64,000 nt of DNA from Mesorhizobium sp. CA8 (lineage in GTDB: Bacteria; Pseudomonadota; Alphaproteobacteria; Rhizobiales; Rhizobiaceae), in NCBI RefSeq assembly GCF_020164955.1, contig NZ_JAIUHG010000009.1, forward strand, positions 124,001 to 188,000, written 5' to 3'. Shown here piece after piece: positions 51,694 through 61,049 of the stretch; positions within the stretch are counted from its first letter, which is position 1; each line of letters starts with the position of its first letter. The notes below the pieces were generated by a model. The model did not search any database. It saw nothing but the letters and a program-made list of their open reading frames with translations, and had not been told where the DNA came from. The translations under genes and the position numbers were made by a program.

Positions 51694-53043
51694 GTGGCAT
51701 CCCTAGCACGTTCTGATAAGCGTATTGCGATTGACCCGCCCCATCCGGAGCCGACGCCGTCTGGCTGGTTTTTGACTTCTGGAGCGAGCCTGCCGCTGAT
51801 ACCTCAGCGCGGCGACGTGGAGTGCGAATGCCTCGTTGTCGGTGCCGGATGGATGGGCCTTCATGCGGCCCGAAGATTCGCCGAGCTCAATCCTGACGCG
51901 CGCGTCCTACTGGTCGATGCGGGCCGGATCGGCAACAACGCGTCGGGCCGGTCCATGGGCTTCGTCATTGATCTCGCCCACAATCCCCGCAAGAAGGATT
52001 TCGTCGAGGACATCAAAGGTAATAAGGAAGAGCTTTTCGTCAATCTCGACGGCATATCGTACATCCGGAGCGCGGTCGAAGAGCGCGGCGTCGACTGCGA
52101 TTGGGACACTCAAGGCAAATACCACAGCGCGGCGACCGATCATGGCGTCGAAAATCTGAGGCGCTTTTCCGAAGCCCTGGACCTTCTTGGACAGAAATAC
52201 AGCTGGGTCGAGAAACCAGAGATCCACAAGATCACCGGAAGCAGGCACTACATCAGGGCGCTTCACCATCCCGGCACCATCCTCGTTCAGCCCGCGAAGT
52301 ACCTGAAGAACGCGGCACGCGCCCTGCCTTCCAACGTAACCGTTCACGAAGACACCTCGGTCATCGGGATGACTTTGGACGGTTCGAAGCACATCTGCGA
52401 GACACCCGCGGGAATTATCCGTGCAAAGAAGATAATTCTGTGTGCGTCAGGCTGTCTGACGAAATTCGGGTTCTTCAAGCACCGCGCGATACCGCTTTAC
52501 ACCTTCGCGAGCATGACACGGGAGTTGACGCAGTCCGAGTTGGCGCAGGTCGGGGATCGTTCCGCCTACGGCCTCATCCCAGCCGACAGCTTCGGCACGA
52601 CGGTCCGCCGGACAGTCGACGGCCGTCTATTCCTGCGGAACGTCTATTCCTATGCCACCGACTTCAAGACCACGGAAGCCGACGTGAAGAAGGCCCGCAT
52701 CCAGCAGCAGGTCGCTTTCGACCGCCGTTGGCCGCAGATTTCCAAGATGGGTTTCGAGGCGAGCTGGGGCGGACTGCTGACGTTGGCACAGAATGGCGGG
52801 ATGGTCTTCGGCGAACTGGCGCAGGGCGTGTACGGGGCGGCATTCTGTAACGGCACGGGCGTCGCGCGCGGCGCCGCATTCGGAAAGGCAGTCGCCGAGT
52901 TGGCATGCGGAATGTCGTCGCCTGTCATCGACATCCTGAAGAGTCGCGCGAGCCCAAGTCGTCCCTATCCGCGGATCATAACGTCGATGGGCGTAGGTTT
53001 TGTGACCTTTATGCGCTTCCGGCAAGCAGGCGCAGAAGTCTAG
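51694..53043 (+). CDS. DAO-family FAD oxidoreductase (cassette 2)
   Basis: About 449 residues, clear paralogue of 22435-23811. FAD motif CLVVGAGWMGLHAARRFAEL, then VLLVDAGRIGNNASGRS and the C-terminal GMVFGELAQGVYGAAFCNGT block. It would oxidise an amine or D-amino acid, for example a demethylated proline or hydroxyproline derivative after HpbD and the Rieske oxygenase. The GTG at 51694 lines up with the paralogue's start; another in-frame GTG lies at 51661. The lyase gene follows 19 bases later. Confidence 0.87.
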   Translation: MASLARSDKRIAIDPPHPEPTPSGWFLTSGASLPLIPQRGDVECECLVVGAGWMGLHAARRFAELNPDARVLLVDAGRIGNNASGRSMGFVIDLAHNPRKKDFVEDIKGNKEELFVNLDGISYIRSAVEERGVDCDWDTQGKYHSAATDHGVENLRRFSEALDLLGQKYSWVEKPEIHKITGSRHYIRALHHPGTILVQPAKYLKNAARALPSNVTVHEDTSVIGMTLDGSKHICETPAGIIRAKKIILCASGCLTKFGFFKHRAIPLYTFASMTRELTQSELAQVGDRSAYGLIPADSFGTTVRRTVDGRLFLRNVYSYATDFKTTEADVKKARIQQQVAFDRRWPQISKMGFEASWGGLLTLAQNGGMVFGELAQGVYGAAFCNGTGVARGAAFGKAVAELACGMSSPVIDILKSRASPSRPYPRIITSMGVGFVTFMRFRQAGAEV

Positions 53044-53062
53044 GATTCAAGGGAGAGAAGAA

Positions 53063-53935
53063 ATGGCTGATCTGAAAGGCATCAATTTGGCGATGCAGAC
53101 CCCGTTCAACGCGAACGGGGAAATCGAATACGGCGTCTTCGAGGAACTGATCGACAAGTTTATCGACGCCGGCGTGCATGGACTCGTTTTGGGTGCTGGA
53201 ACGGGTCAGCATCCATACCTGACCGAAGCCGAGTGCAACCGTCTCTATGAACTCGGAGCGAAGCGCATCGACGGTCGTTGCAGCATTATCTGCCAGTCGT
53301 CGGCCCTGAACATGGACGAGGTCATTCGCCGGTCGAAACATGCGGAGTCCATCGGTGCCGATGCCATCATGGTCCTTCCGCCCTATTTCGAGGGGCCCTC
53401 CGATGATGACGGCATTGTTCGCTTCTACTCGGAGGTCAATGATGCGGTCGGCATCGATATCGTCGGCTACAATATCCCGCAGGCAACCGGTCTGTCGGTC
53501 TCCCCGGACCTGTTCCGTCGTCTCAACGAGTTGAGCAACTTCAACTTCATCAAGGATAGCGGCGGCGACTTCACCACCCATCAGGAATATCTGCAGATCA
53601 GCCGCGGCGTTCTGAACGGGTGCGACACGATCACCGTCTATGCGCTCATGGCGGGTGTCCCCGGGGTCATTTGGGGTGCAGCGAACTATATGCCGAAGGA
53701 AGCCGTCCAGCTGTATGAACACGTCGCCGCAAAGCGCCTGGATCAGGCGCTCGCCCTTTGGGCGAAGATGCTGCCGTCGTTGCTTTACATTTGGCGGGCC
53801 CCCTATACGCCGTCGGTCCTCAAGGCAGCGCAGTGGCGTGGGTTCGGTACCGGCCATGTCCGCAAGCCGCTGGGGCCGCTGTCCGCCAGTCAGGAAAAGG
53901 CTCTTCGCGCCGCCCTCGAACACCTGAACGCCTGA
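53063..53935 (+). CDS. DHDPS/NAL-family lyase or deaminase (cassette 2)
   Basis: 290 residues, paralogue of 21541-22422. Blocks: GAGTGQHPYLTEAE, GYNIPQATGLSVSP with the catalytic Tyr, FIKDSGGDFTTHQ with the Schiff-base Lys, and VRKPLGPLSASQE at the end. A good SD (GGGAGAGAAG) precedes the ATG. Its place right after a DAO-family oxidase fits a deaminase or lyase acting on a cyclic imine or oxo acid made by that oxidase, like HypD in hydroxyproline breakdown. Other aldolase reactions are possible. Confidence 0.87.
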   Translation: MADLKGINLAMQTPFNANGEIEYGVFEELIDKFIDAGVHGLVLGAGTGQHPYLTEAECNRLYELGAKRIDGRCSIICQSSALNMDEVIRRSKHAESIGADAIMVLPPYFEGPSDDDGIVRFYSEVNDAVGIDIVGYNIPQATGLSVSPDLFRRLNELSNFNFIKDSGGDFTTHQEYLQISRGVLNGCDTITVYALMAGVPGVIWGAANYMPKEAVQLYEHVAAKRLDQALALWAKMLPSLLYIWRAPYTPSVLKAAQWRGFGTGHVRKPLGPLSASQEKALRAALEHLNA

Positions 53936-53939
53936 TCCG

Positions 53940-54554
53940 ATGAAAATCGTTCTCGTAGGAGCTTCCGGCACGATCGGCTCCGCAGTCGCTGCCGAGCTGC
54001 GCCGAAGACATAAGGTGATCAGCGCCGGTCGCACGGGTAGCGATCTTCGCGTGGACATCGCCGACCCTGCCTCAATAGATCAGTTCTTCAAAGAGCTTGG
54101 CGGGTTCGATGCACTGGCATGCATGGCTGGCGCCGTTCACTATGCGTATCTCGCGGACTTCACGCCCGAACAATTCGAGATCGGCCTGCGCAGCAAGCTG
54201 ATGGGGCAAGTGAATTTGGTCCTCAAGGGCTTGAACCAGATAAACGATGGCGGGTCATTCACCTTAACCTCCGGTCTCACCAACGATGATCCAATCGTCC
54301 AGGGCGCGGCATCGTCCCTGGTGAATGGAGGGCTGGAAGGCTTCGTCAAAGGCGCGGCGATCGAGATGCGACGGGACATTCGCATCAACGCGGTGAGCCC
54401 GACCCTCGTCGAGGAATCTTTGGGCGCGTACGGGGAGTTCTTCCCCGGGGTGAAGCCCCTGCCGGTGCGTGATGTCGTCCTCGGCTACTTGAAAAGCATC
54501 GAGGGGTCTCAGACGGGTCGCGTCTACCGGATGGGCTGGTCCAGGGAGGGTTGA
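53940..54554 (+). CDS. Short-chain dehydrogenase-like protein without YxxxK
   Basis: 204 residues. The cofactor motif is VLVGASGTIGSAVAAELRRR (GxxGxxG), with CMAGAVH for the NAG region and SFTLTSGLTND holding the Ser strand. Where classical SDRs have YxxxK it reads SLVNGGLEGFVKGAAIE. A subgroup of short SDRs has this VNGGLEGF form, so the gene is intact, but the mechanism must differ. It starts five bases after the lyase stop and lies 88 bases before an enolase-superfamily gene, so it is part of the cassette 2 catabolic operon. Confidence 0.85.
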   Translation: MKIVLVGASGTIGSAVAAELRRRHKVISAGRTGSDLRVDIADPASIDQFFKELGGFDALACMAGAVHYAYLADFTPEQFEIGLRSKLMGQVNLVLKGLNQINDGGSFTLTSGLTNDDPIVQGAASSLVNGGLEGFVKGAAIEMRRDIRINAVSPTLVEESLGAYGEFFPGVKPLPVRDVVLGYLKSIEGSQTGRVYRMGWSREG

Positions 54555-54642
54555 TCCCGTCGCCGAGGCGAGCCTCACCCTATACGACCCAAAACTGGAC
54601 ACATGAAGCTCCAGCATTCTATCTGTTACAAAGGTTCCCGAT

Positions 54643-55746
54643 ATGAAGATCGCCGCCATTGAACTCTACGAATACAAGCTTACCTACATCCACGGGACCT
54701 ATGCGATGTCCAAGGGTCGGGCGGCGAGCCAGCAGCCGTCCAACCTGGTTCGGATAATAACCGACAACGGGATCGAGGGATGGGGCGAAGCCGCTATCCT
54801 GTCGGGCAATTATCTGCCGCTGTTTGCCGGCGGCACACGAGCGGCCCTCCGAGAACTCGCGCCGAACCTGATCGGCCAGGACCCTCGCGCGACCCGGCGG
54901 ATCGAAGCGATCATGGACAGCATATTGATGGGCCAGCTCAACGCGAAGAGTGCCTTCGACGTTGCCTGCTGGGACATCTTCGGAAAATCGGTCGATATGC
55001 CCGTCGCGGCCTTGCTGGGAGGCGTCCTGAGCGACGATCTGCCGATCTTCGAGGCCATACCGCTCGCATCCACCGAGGCAAATATCGATTTCCTTCGCCA
55101 GCGAGCCAAAGCGGGCATTCGGCGTTTCCAGCTCAAGGTCGGTGACGATCCCAAAGGGGATGCAGCGCGTGTCCGTGCGATCGTGGAGGAAGCGGATGAG
55201 GACGTGTTCCTCTATGTCGACGCCAATGCGGGCTGGACCCTGCTCGAGGCGTCGGTCGGAATGCGGGCTCTGGAGGACCTGAACCTATGGTTCGAACAGC
55301 CCTGCAGGGAGCTGGCGGATTGCGCACTGCTTCGAAAAATCAGCCCGTTGCCCCTGATCATGGATGAAAGCGTCGTGAATTGTGGTGACTTGCACCAGGC
55401 GAAGTATGAAGTCGGCGCGGCAGGCATCAACATCAAGATCGGGCGCGTCGGTGGAATTACCAGGGCTGTGAGCATGAGAGATACGGCCCAGAATCTCGGT
55501 CTGCACTTCAACATCGAAGACATCTGGGGCGGAGATGTCTGCGCCGCCGCCGTCTCCCATGTAGCCGCCAGTTCGCGGCCGTCGCACCTTCTCCAGACTT
55601 CGTTCTTCAACGACTGGACCGATGGACATATTGCAGGCTACCAACCCCGCGTGAAAAATGGACGCGGTGCGGCGCCGACCGGCCCGGGGCTTGGCATCAC
55701 GGTCGATAGAAGCATGATCGGTGACCCGGTCGCCAGCTTCAAATAG
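54643..55746 (+). CDS. Enolase-superfamily enzyme (MR/MLE family)
   Basis: 367 residues with capping domain and TIM barrel. Metal ligands by position: D193 (YVDANAG), E218 (WFEQPC), D241 (IMDESV). General base candidates: K165 (FQLKVGDD) and K265 (INIKIGRVGG). This is the MLE-subgroup layout used by racemases/epimerases, cycloisomerases and dehydratases. Length and end (GPGLGITVDRSMIGDPVASF) resemble the HpbD protein at 57430, so a related betaine or amino-acid derivative epimerase is possible. Last gene of the rightward cassette 2 operon. Confidence 0.87.
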   Translation: MKIAAIELYEYKLTYIHGTYAMSKGRAASQQPSNLVRIITDNGIEGWGEAAILSGNYLPLFAGGTRAALRELAPNLIGQDPRATRRIEAIMDSILMGQLNAKSAFDVACWDIFGKSVDMPVAALLGGVLSDDLPIFEAIPLASTEANIDFLRQRAKAGIRRFQLKVGDDPKGDAARVRAIVEEADEDVFLYVDANAGWTLLEASVGMRALEDLNLWFEQPCRELADCALLRKISPLPLIMDESVVNCGDLHQAKYEVGAAGINIKIGRVGGITRAVSMRDTAQNLGLHFNIEDIWGGDVCAAAVSHVAASSRPSHLLQTSFFNDWTDGHIAGYQPRVKNGRGAAPTGPGLGITVDRSMIGDPVASFK

Positions 55747-56259
55747 CAGTTGTTGCTCTGGCGACATGGGAGGCGGAACCGGCAAGACGGAGGCGGCAAA
55801 GACGACAGCAGGGTCTTTCCGCCGCCCTTCAATGACTACCATAATCCTCAGGGCCGCTATAGCGTGCCGACGTACGGCGGCTTGATGCGGCGTCAGCCAT
55901 GCCGCGCACCCGGCACGGCAGCAGGACTTACTGACGTGGAGAATTCATAATTGTCACATGCGGGCGGCAGGTGGTGAGAAGGTCCGCGGTCGCGCCGCGT
56001 CTCGGTCCTGCATTCGACCGGCAAAATAGGCTTATCCTAGAGGGATGAGGGACGCCGGAGTATCGGCGGACCTCGTCGTTGCTGACAAGCTATCAATGCC
56101 TGCTCGCGTCGAATTTGCAAGCACGGGCCGCCTGATAGTCTTGGTAACGCCTTACGCCGGCGCTAATCTCAAGAGGTAGTGAGTTTTTTTACGCGGCGCG
56201 ATCATTTCGGTCCGTGTTAGGCATGCGCCATATAAATCATCACGAATAATAGGTATGAC
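55747..56259. other. Intergenic with a hairpin after the enolase-family gene
   Basis: About 510 bases without a recognised gene. At about 55791-55823 GGCGGCAAAGAC pairs with GTCTTTCCGCC across a 9-base loop, a possible terminator or processing stem for the upstream operon. The rest shows nothing clear. Confidence 0.4.
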
Positions 56260-57330
56260 ATGACTGTTGCCGTTCCGACGCATATGAAAGCAGTGTTGCT
56301 GACCGGTCATGGTGGGCCAGAGAAGCTGCAATATCGTAGCGACGTCCCGTTGCCGAATGTCCAGGCGGACGAAGTCCTGATCAAGGTTGGTGCTGCTGGG
56401 GTAAACAACACTGATATATGGGCGAGGGAGGGAGCCTACAACACTGTGCTCGGGTCCTCCCAAGCGGTTGGATGGCGGGGAGAGCCTCTGGCTTTCCCAC
56501 GTATTCAGGGCATCGACATTGCAGGCAGAATTGTCGCGGTCGGTTCAAACATTGACAAGAAACGTATCGGGCAGCGCGTCCTGGTTGATCCCGTAATGCG
56601 TCAAACTGGTGACCGCTTGTATGGCGCCGGGCACTTCGGCAGTGAGCGTGACGGTGGATTCGCTCAATTCGTGACCGCTCCTTCAGAAAGCGCTCTCGAA
56701 GTTGAGACCGCTTTGTCCGACGCGCAACTGGCGAGCTTCCCGTCAGCATACGGTACAGCGCTACATATGCTGAACCGCGCCCGGCAAGTGGCTGGCGAAA
56801 TCGTGATCGTCACAGGCGCTTCAGGAGGTGTGGGTACCGGGCTTGTGCAACTCGCAAAAGCCCGAGGAGCAGAGGTGCTGGCGATTGTCGGTCGGGGTAA
56901 GGAACAGGAAGTTCGACGGATTGGAGCGGATTACGTCGTTGGAAGGGAAAGTGCTGATATCGGCAATGATGTCCGAAACGCTTTAAACGGGCGGGAAGCC
57001 GATGTGCTCGCCGACGTCGTCGGAGGACCCGCCTTCGAAGTATTGCTCCAAAATCTCCGTCCCGAGGGCGGTCGATATGTGACAGCCGGCGCTATTGCGG
57101 GCCCGAGAGTCACGCTTGACCTAAGAGTGCTATATTTGCGTCATCTCGAGTTAATTGGATCCACCATTTGGACGAGAGACGAATTCAAAGAATTGGTGAG
57201 CCTGGTTCAGTCTGGGAAAATCGTTCCCCAACTTGCCAAAAGTTTTCCTTTAAGTGAAATCTCGAAAGCTCAAGAGGCATTCAAATCAAAGGACTTCTTT
57301 GGAAAACTGGTCGTCCTTCCGGACGAGTGA
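56260..57330 (+). CDS. Quinone-oxidoreductase-like medium-chain dehydrogenase
   Basis: 356 residues, zinc-independent QOR type: HMKAVLLTGHGGPEKLQYR, EVLIKVGAAGVNNTDIWARE, and the cofactor loop VIVTGASGGVGTGLVQLAKA. The structural and catalytic Cys clusters of zinc alcohol dehydrogenases are absent. It uses NADPH to reduce quinones or activated alkenes. An in-frame ATG at 56284 is an alternative start. It stands alone on the + strand between two enolase-superfamily genes, facing hpbD; its place in the pathway is unclear. Confidence 0.88.
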   Translation: MTVAVPTHMKAVLLTGHGGPEKLQYRSDVPLPNVQADEVLIKVGAAGVNNTDIWAREGAYNTVLGSSQAVGWRGEPLAFPRIQGIDIAGRIVAVGSNIDKKRIGQRVLVDPVMRQTGDRLYGAGHFGSERDGGFAQFVTAPSESALEVETALSDAQLASFPSAYGTALHMLNRARQVAGEIVIVTGASGGVGTGLVQLAKARGAEVLAIVGRGKEQEVRRIGADYVVGRESADIGNDVRNALNGREADVLADVVGGPAFEVLLQNLRPEGGRYVTAGAIAGPRVTLDLRVLYLRHLELIGSTIWTRDEFKELVSLVQSGKIVPQLAKSFPLSEISKAQEAFKSKDFFGKLVVLPDE

Positions 57331-57429
57331 GCTCAAAAAGTCGCTCTGAGAGTACTGCTAACTAATGCAGACCTGTAGCGGGCGTCTGCCGACCGCTACA
57401 CATCGCAGCCCATGGAACTTCGACCCGTA

Positions 57430-58539
57430 TCAGCCGAAAGAAGCCACGGGCTCTCCAAACAAGCTCTCATCCGGAATCACGCCAAGTCCCGGTCCGGTGG
57501 GCAGCTTGATGTGCCCGCCTTCGATTTTGACGCCGTTTTCCGCATCGTAGTTGCCGTCCACATAGGGTTGGGCGAGCCATACCCCCTCGAGCAGCTGGGG
57601 CTTGACCGTCGCGCCGATATGCGTGCAAGCGGCCGCGATGATGTCGCCGCCCCAGGCGTCGTCGCAAGTATGCGGCATTGAGCGGGTCTCGCAAATGTCG
57701 CGGAACGTTGTCATCGGATGCAGGCCGCCGATACGAGTGACCTTCATGCCGAAACCATCGCAGATGCCATCGCCGACGACGCGAATCACGGTGTTCAGGT
57801 CCTCGCTGTTTTCGTCCAGGTAGAGGCCGTGGTGAAGGCGGCTGCGGATAGCCTTGAGTTCCTCGATCGTGTTGCAAGGCTGTTCGATGATGAAAGGGAT
57901 GTCCAGGCACTCGCGGCTGAGACGCAGCGTGTCCCGGGTCGTCAGCGACCGGTTGCCGTCGACGGCGAGCCGGACGCGGGTGCCTACGCGCTCCCACACC
58001 TTCCTGACCACCGCGATATCGACTTCGATCGGACGGTTTCCGCCAACTTTGATCTGTAGGCGTGGATAACCTTCGCTCGCGCGTTCTTCAGCGATGCGGG
58101 CAATCTCGTCCGGCTCTCCGATCCCGGATGCGTAATAAGACGGTACGCGCTCGGTTACCGCGCCGCCCAACAGGTCGGCGACGCGCATGTTCACGTGTTT
58201 CCCCAAAACGTCGTAAGCCGCGATGTCTAACGCAGCCTTGGCATAACGATGGCCGCTCAAGAGGCCGTCCATCCTGCGGCGGAATGCCAGCGGTTGAAGC
58301 GGATCGGCACCCATCAGCCCCGGAGCCATCTCCCCAAGCGCGGCCAAGGCGCCTTTAGAGTGCTGGGGTTGATAGGTCGGACCGACAGGGCAGGTTTCGC
58401 CCCAACCGAAGAGGCCATTGTCAGCAACGATTTTCACAAGGGTCGTGTCGAGCGCGTGAACAATGCTGCTTGCGATCTTGTAGGGGCCGTTCTTGACTGG
58501 CAAACTGTGCGAATAGAGGTGGATTTCCACAATCTTCAT
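57430..58539 (-). CDS. hpbD: 4-Hydroxyproline betaine 2-epimerase (HpbD)
   Basis: 369 residues, enolase superfamily. I recognise the characteristic sequence of HpbD from marine alphaproteobacteria ([63 protein letters not shown] end). Acid/base lysines are K164 (LQIKVGG) and K266 ([10 protein letters not shown]), one off the known K163/K265; metal ligands D194, E219, D242. It turns trans-4-hydroxy-L-proline betaine into the cis-D form (and racemises proline betaine) before demethylation. Its neighbours (Rieske oxygenase and reductase, betaine transporter, DAO and DHDPS-family genes) match the known pathway. Terminator-like hairpin lies just upstream. Confidence 0.85.
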   Translation of the reverse strand: MKIVEIHLYSHSLPVKNGPYKIASSIVHALDTTLVKIVADNGLFGWGETCPVGPTYQPQHSKGALAALGEMAPGLMGADPLQPLAFRRRMDGLLSGHRYAKAALDIAAYDVLGKHVNMRVADLLGGAVTERVPSYYASGIGEPDEIARIAEERASEGYPRLQIKVGGNRPIEVDIAVVRKVWERVGTRVRLAVDGNRSLTTRDTLRLSRECLDIPFIIEQPCNTIEELKAIRSRLHHGLYLDENSEDLNTVIRVVGDGICDGFGMKVTRIGGLHPMTTFRDICETRSMPHTCDDAWGGDIIAAACTHIGATVKPQLLEGVWLAQPYVDGNYDAENGVKIEGGHIKLPTGPGLGVIPDESLFGEPVASFG

Positions 58540-58551
58540 TGCACTATTTCC

Positions 58552-58580
58552 AAAAAAAGCGGCCGTCCAAAAGGACGGCC
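58552..58580 (-). terminator. Intrinsic terminator after the 58679 gene
   Basis: In the leftward direction, GGCCGTCC-TTTT-GGACGGCC forms a perfect 8-bp stem with a 4-base loop, followed by a run of seven T. It ends transcription from 59836-58679 before hpbD, which then needs its own promoter or readthrough. Confidence 0.85.
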
Positions 58581-58678
58581 AGTTGGGGAGGAATTAGAAG
58601 CATTGCGTCACCTTGAGTTTGTCGACAGCGGCGACTGTCGCCTTAGTAAGTGCCGCAGCGCCGCATTGAACGGCGCCC

Positions 58679-59836
58679 TTACCAGCCTTCGACGATGTCC
58701 CAGTCAACTTCGATGCCATAGCCCTCAGCGTCGGGAAGACTGATGTTACCATTCTCGGACTTCGCGCCTCCCGAAAATGGGTTCGGGCCGTTGATGTTGA
58801 TCATAGAGAGATGGCCTTCGTCGAACGGGAACGTGGTCTTGCAAGATGCAGCCAGATGGCATGCCGACGTATCACCAAGAATCGTATAAGGCGCCGTATC
58901 GACGCTCACGCCAACGCCGGCGGCCTCGGATATGGCTACGACCTTTCGGGCTTCGGACAAACCGCCGAGGCGATTGATTTTGCATACCACGCGATCGCAA
59001 GCTTCGGCTTTTAAGATCGCAATCATCGCCTCAGCCGACCAAACCGATTCATCGAGGATCAGGGGGAAGCCGGCAGTTTTACGCACATATGCCGAACCAC
59101 TGAGGTCGTCGAGATGGAGCGGCTGCTCTATCGAGAGGTTCGAATGTCCCTGGAACACGCGAAGAGCTGCAACAGCGGAACCTGCGTTACCCCAGGCCTG
59201 GTTCGCATCCGCGTCCACCATGATTTCCTTTGGGATAACCTCCAGAGCGGCGGCAATCTTGTCGTTCTCTGCAACCAAAGCACGGTGGCTCCACCCTGCC
59301 GCCAGCAAACTGTCACCCACCTTCACCTTGATAGCACTGTAGTTTCTTGAAAGGGCCTGTTCACATTCTTTCGCAACCCGTTCGGGCGTGGTTTCATAAG
59401 TGCAAAACATGAGTGGAATGGGCGCTGGATTTCCCCCTCCAAGCAACTTGAAAACGGGAACGCTATACAATTTCCCGATGGCGTCCCAAATCGCCATGTC
59501 GACACCCGACCGCGCACCTCGGGCGCCAATCGAACCGCCGCCATAAGTTTTAAGCATTAACTCATGGCAAAGGGCTACATTGGCTATGTCGGCGCCACGG
59601 AGGCAATCATCATAAAGTTGGATGGCGCTCTGAATCTGCTCGGGTGTTTCGTTGAGGTACCAGAGCTGCGTCGATATTTCTCCGATGCCAAAAATTCCAT
59701 TCTCCAGTGTCACTCGCACCAGAAAGTTGATCGGCACCGTCGGCCATGGCGAATCCTCTGCTCTCCATTCCTCTTTTACGGAGAACGTCGGAATTCTCCA
59801 GATTTTCACTTCTGCTATGTTTGAACTGGAACCCAT
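58679..59836 (-). CDS. Enolase-superfamily enzyme (MR/MLE family)
   Basis: 385 residues. The KxK motif typical of the MLE/racemase subgroup is K170-x-K172 (AIKVKVGD). Metal ligands lie in VDADANQAWG, SIEQPLHL and ILDESVW, and the second-side Lys is in VVCKINRLGG. It differs much more from HpbD than the 54643 protein does (longer N-terminus, other C-terminus), so a different substrate is likely, possibly another racemase or a dehydratase. It is followed by a strong terminator, so it is probably the end of the leftward unit starting with the Rieske gene (62302). Confidence 0.87.
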   Translation of the reverse strand: MGSSSNIAEVKIWRIPTFSVKEEWRAEDSPWPTVPINFLVRVTLENGIFGIGEISTQLWYLNETPEQIQSAIQLYDDCLRGADIANVALCHELMLKTYGGGSIGARGARSGVDMAIWDAIGKLYSVPVFKLLGGGNPAPIPLMFCTYETTPERVAKECEQALSRNYSAIKVKVGDSLLAAGWSHRALVAENDKIAAALEVIPKEIMVDADANQAWGNAGSAVAALRVFQGHSNLSIEQPLHLDDLSGSAYVRKTAGFPLILDESVWSAEAMIAILKAEACDRVVCKINRLGGLSEARKVVAISEAAGVGVSVDTAPYTILGDTSACHLAASCKTTFPFDEGHLSMININGPNPFSGGAKSENGNISLPDAEGYGIEVDWDIVEGW

Positions 59837-59918
59837 TCGTACACCTTATTATTGAATATTATAGCGGCTACGCAAACACGGAAGCCAACGCTATCATCCA
59901 ACATTTATAGTGCTTTCG

Positions 59919-61049
59919 TTATACCTCGATTTCGACAGGCGACGTCGGGCGTGAACAACAGGCGAGAATGTAGCCCTGTTCAATTTCGTCGTCCGTAATG
60001 CCGCCATTGTGTTCCATCGTGACGTCGCCAGAAACTTTCATCACCTTACAGGTGCCACAAAGCCCCATTTCACAGACCGACAAGATGCTAACACCGGCTT
60101 TGCGGGCGGTTTGAAGCAAGGTCTCCTCGGGACTACCCGGATGCTCTTTTTCGGAGACCCGAAATCGAACGAGATTTATAGCGACATGCGGTCTGACTTC
60201 CGGCTGCAACGTAATTTTGGCTTCATTTGTCTCAACGACCGGCATCGCGGGAAACGTAAATGCTTCCTCGTGATAATTGGCCTCCGGCAAGCCGTTGGAG
60301 AGCACGAGGTTCCGAACCCATTTCATAAAAGGATCCGGTCCGCAGCAGTAAGCCTCGCGACCCGCAAAATCGGGAAACAAAGCCCTCAACTTTACGAGGT
60401 CCAGCCGGCCAACCATGCCTGACCAGGCGTTTGCACGGTCTCGCTCTTCAACTAGGAAGCCAAGCCTCAAATTCGGCATCAAGCGTGCGAGGAAAACGAG
60501 CTCCTCTTTAAAGATAATGTCAGCGGGACTGCGCGCACAGTGAAGGAATCCAACGTCAGTATCCGGAGATACGTCTGCCAGCCAGCGCAGCATCGACATC
60601 ATCGGCGTAATCCCGGATCCGGCCGAAACAAAGAGCAGGTTGCTTCGCTTCGCCAGATCCAAGGTGAAATTGCCGGCAGGGCCGACCGCCCTCACGAAGC
60701 TTCCAGGAACAAGATTTTCGAACATCCAACGCGTGCCAACGCTGGCTGCCTGGGCCTTCACCGTCACGGAAAGCGACATTGGCCGCGAGGGTGTCGAAGA
60801 GATCGTATATGTCCTCAGAAGAGGTCCTGAGGGCGCAGGGAGATCAAGCGTCAGGAATTGCCCCGCCCTGTAATCGAACAAGGCAGCAGTCTCGGGAAGA
60901 AATGTGAATGTCTTCACGTCAGGCGCTTCGTCAACGACGTTCAGCACGCGCAGGCGCTCGGCACCGCCCTTCCAGATATTCTTATTAAGGACGGGCGCGG
61001 CATGGACGTGTTGCGCATCGCCCGGAACGATACGTGGAGCTTCGGTCAT
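59919..61049 (-). CDS. Reductase component of Rieske demethylase (FAD/NAD - 2Fe-2S)
   Basis: 376 residues from MTEAPRIVPGD, whose ATG overlaps the oxygenase stop (ATGA). Ferredoxin-reductase-type FAD domain (about 35-135: YRAGQFLTLDLP; LLRTYTISSTPS), NAD domain (LLFVSAGSGITPMMSMLRWL; YCCGPDPFMKWV) and a C-terminal plant-type [2Fe-2S] domain with CEMGLCGTCKV and ACCSRP. It passes electrons from NAD(P)H to the Rieske oxygenase, like GbcB or the reductase of stachydrine demethylase. A fragment of a related gene lies at 47962-48105. Confidence 0.91.
   Translation of the reverse strand: MTEAPRIVPGDAQHVHAAPVLNKNIWKGGAERLRVLNVVDEAPDVKTFTFLPETAALFDYRAGQFLTLDLPAPSGPLLRTYTISSTPSRPMSLSVTVKAQAASVGTRWMFENLVPGSFVRAVGPAGNFTLDLAKRSNLLFVSAGSGITPMMSMLRWLADVSPDTDVGFLHCARSPADIIFKEELVFLARLMPNLRLGFLVEERDRANAWSGMVGRLDLVKLRALFPDFAGREAYCCGPDPFMKWVRNLVLSNGLPEANYHEEAFTFPAMPVVETNEAKITLQPEVRPHVAINLVRFRVSEKEHPGSPEETLLQTARKAGVSILSVCEMGLCGTCKVMKVSGDVTMEHNGGITDDEIEQGYILACCSRPTSPVEIEV

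Noticed and set aside
56260..57330. Zinc-dependent alcohol dehydrogenase
   Set aside because: The zinc Cys/His ligands are absent; the quinone-oxidoreductase type fits better.
58584..58680. Minus-strand frame reading like the end of a binding protein (KATVAAVDKLKVTQCF)
   Set aside because: Only about 30 codons, low-complexity composition, no start or family match.
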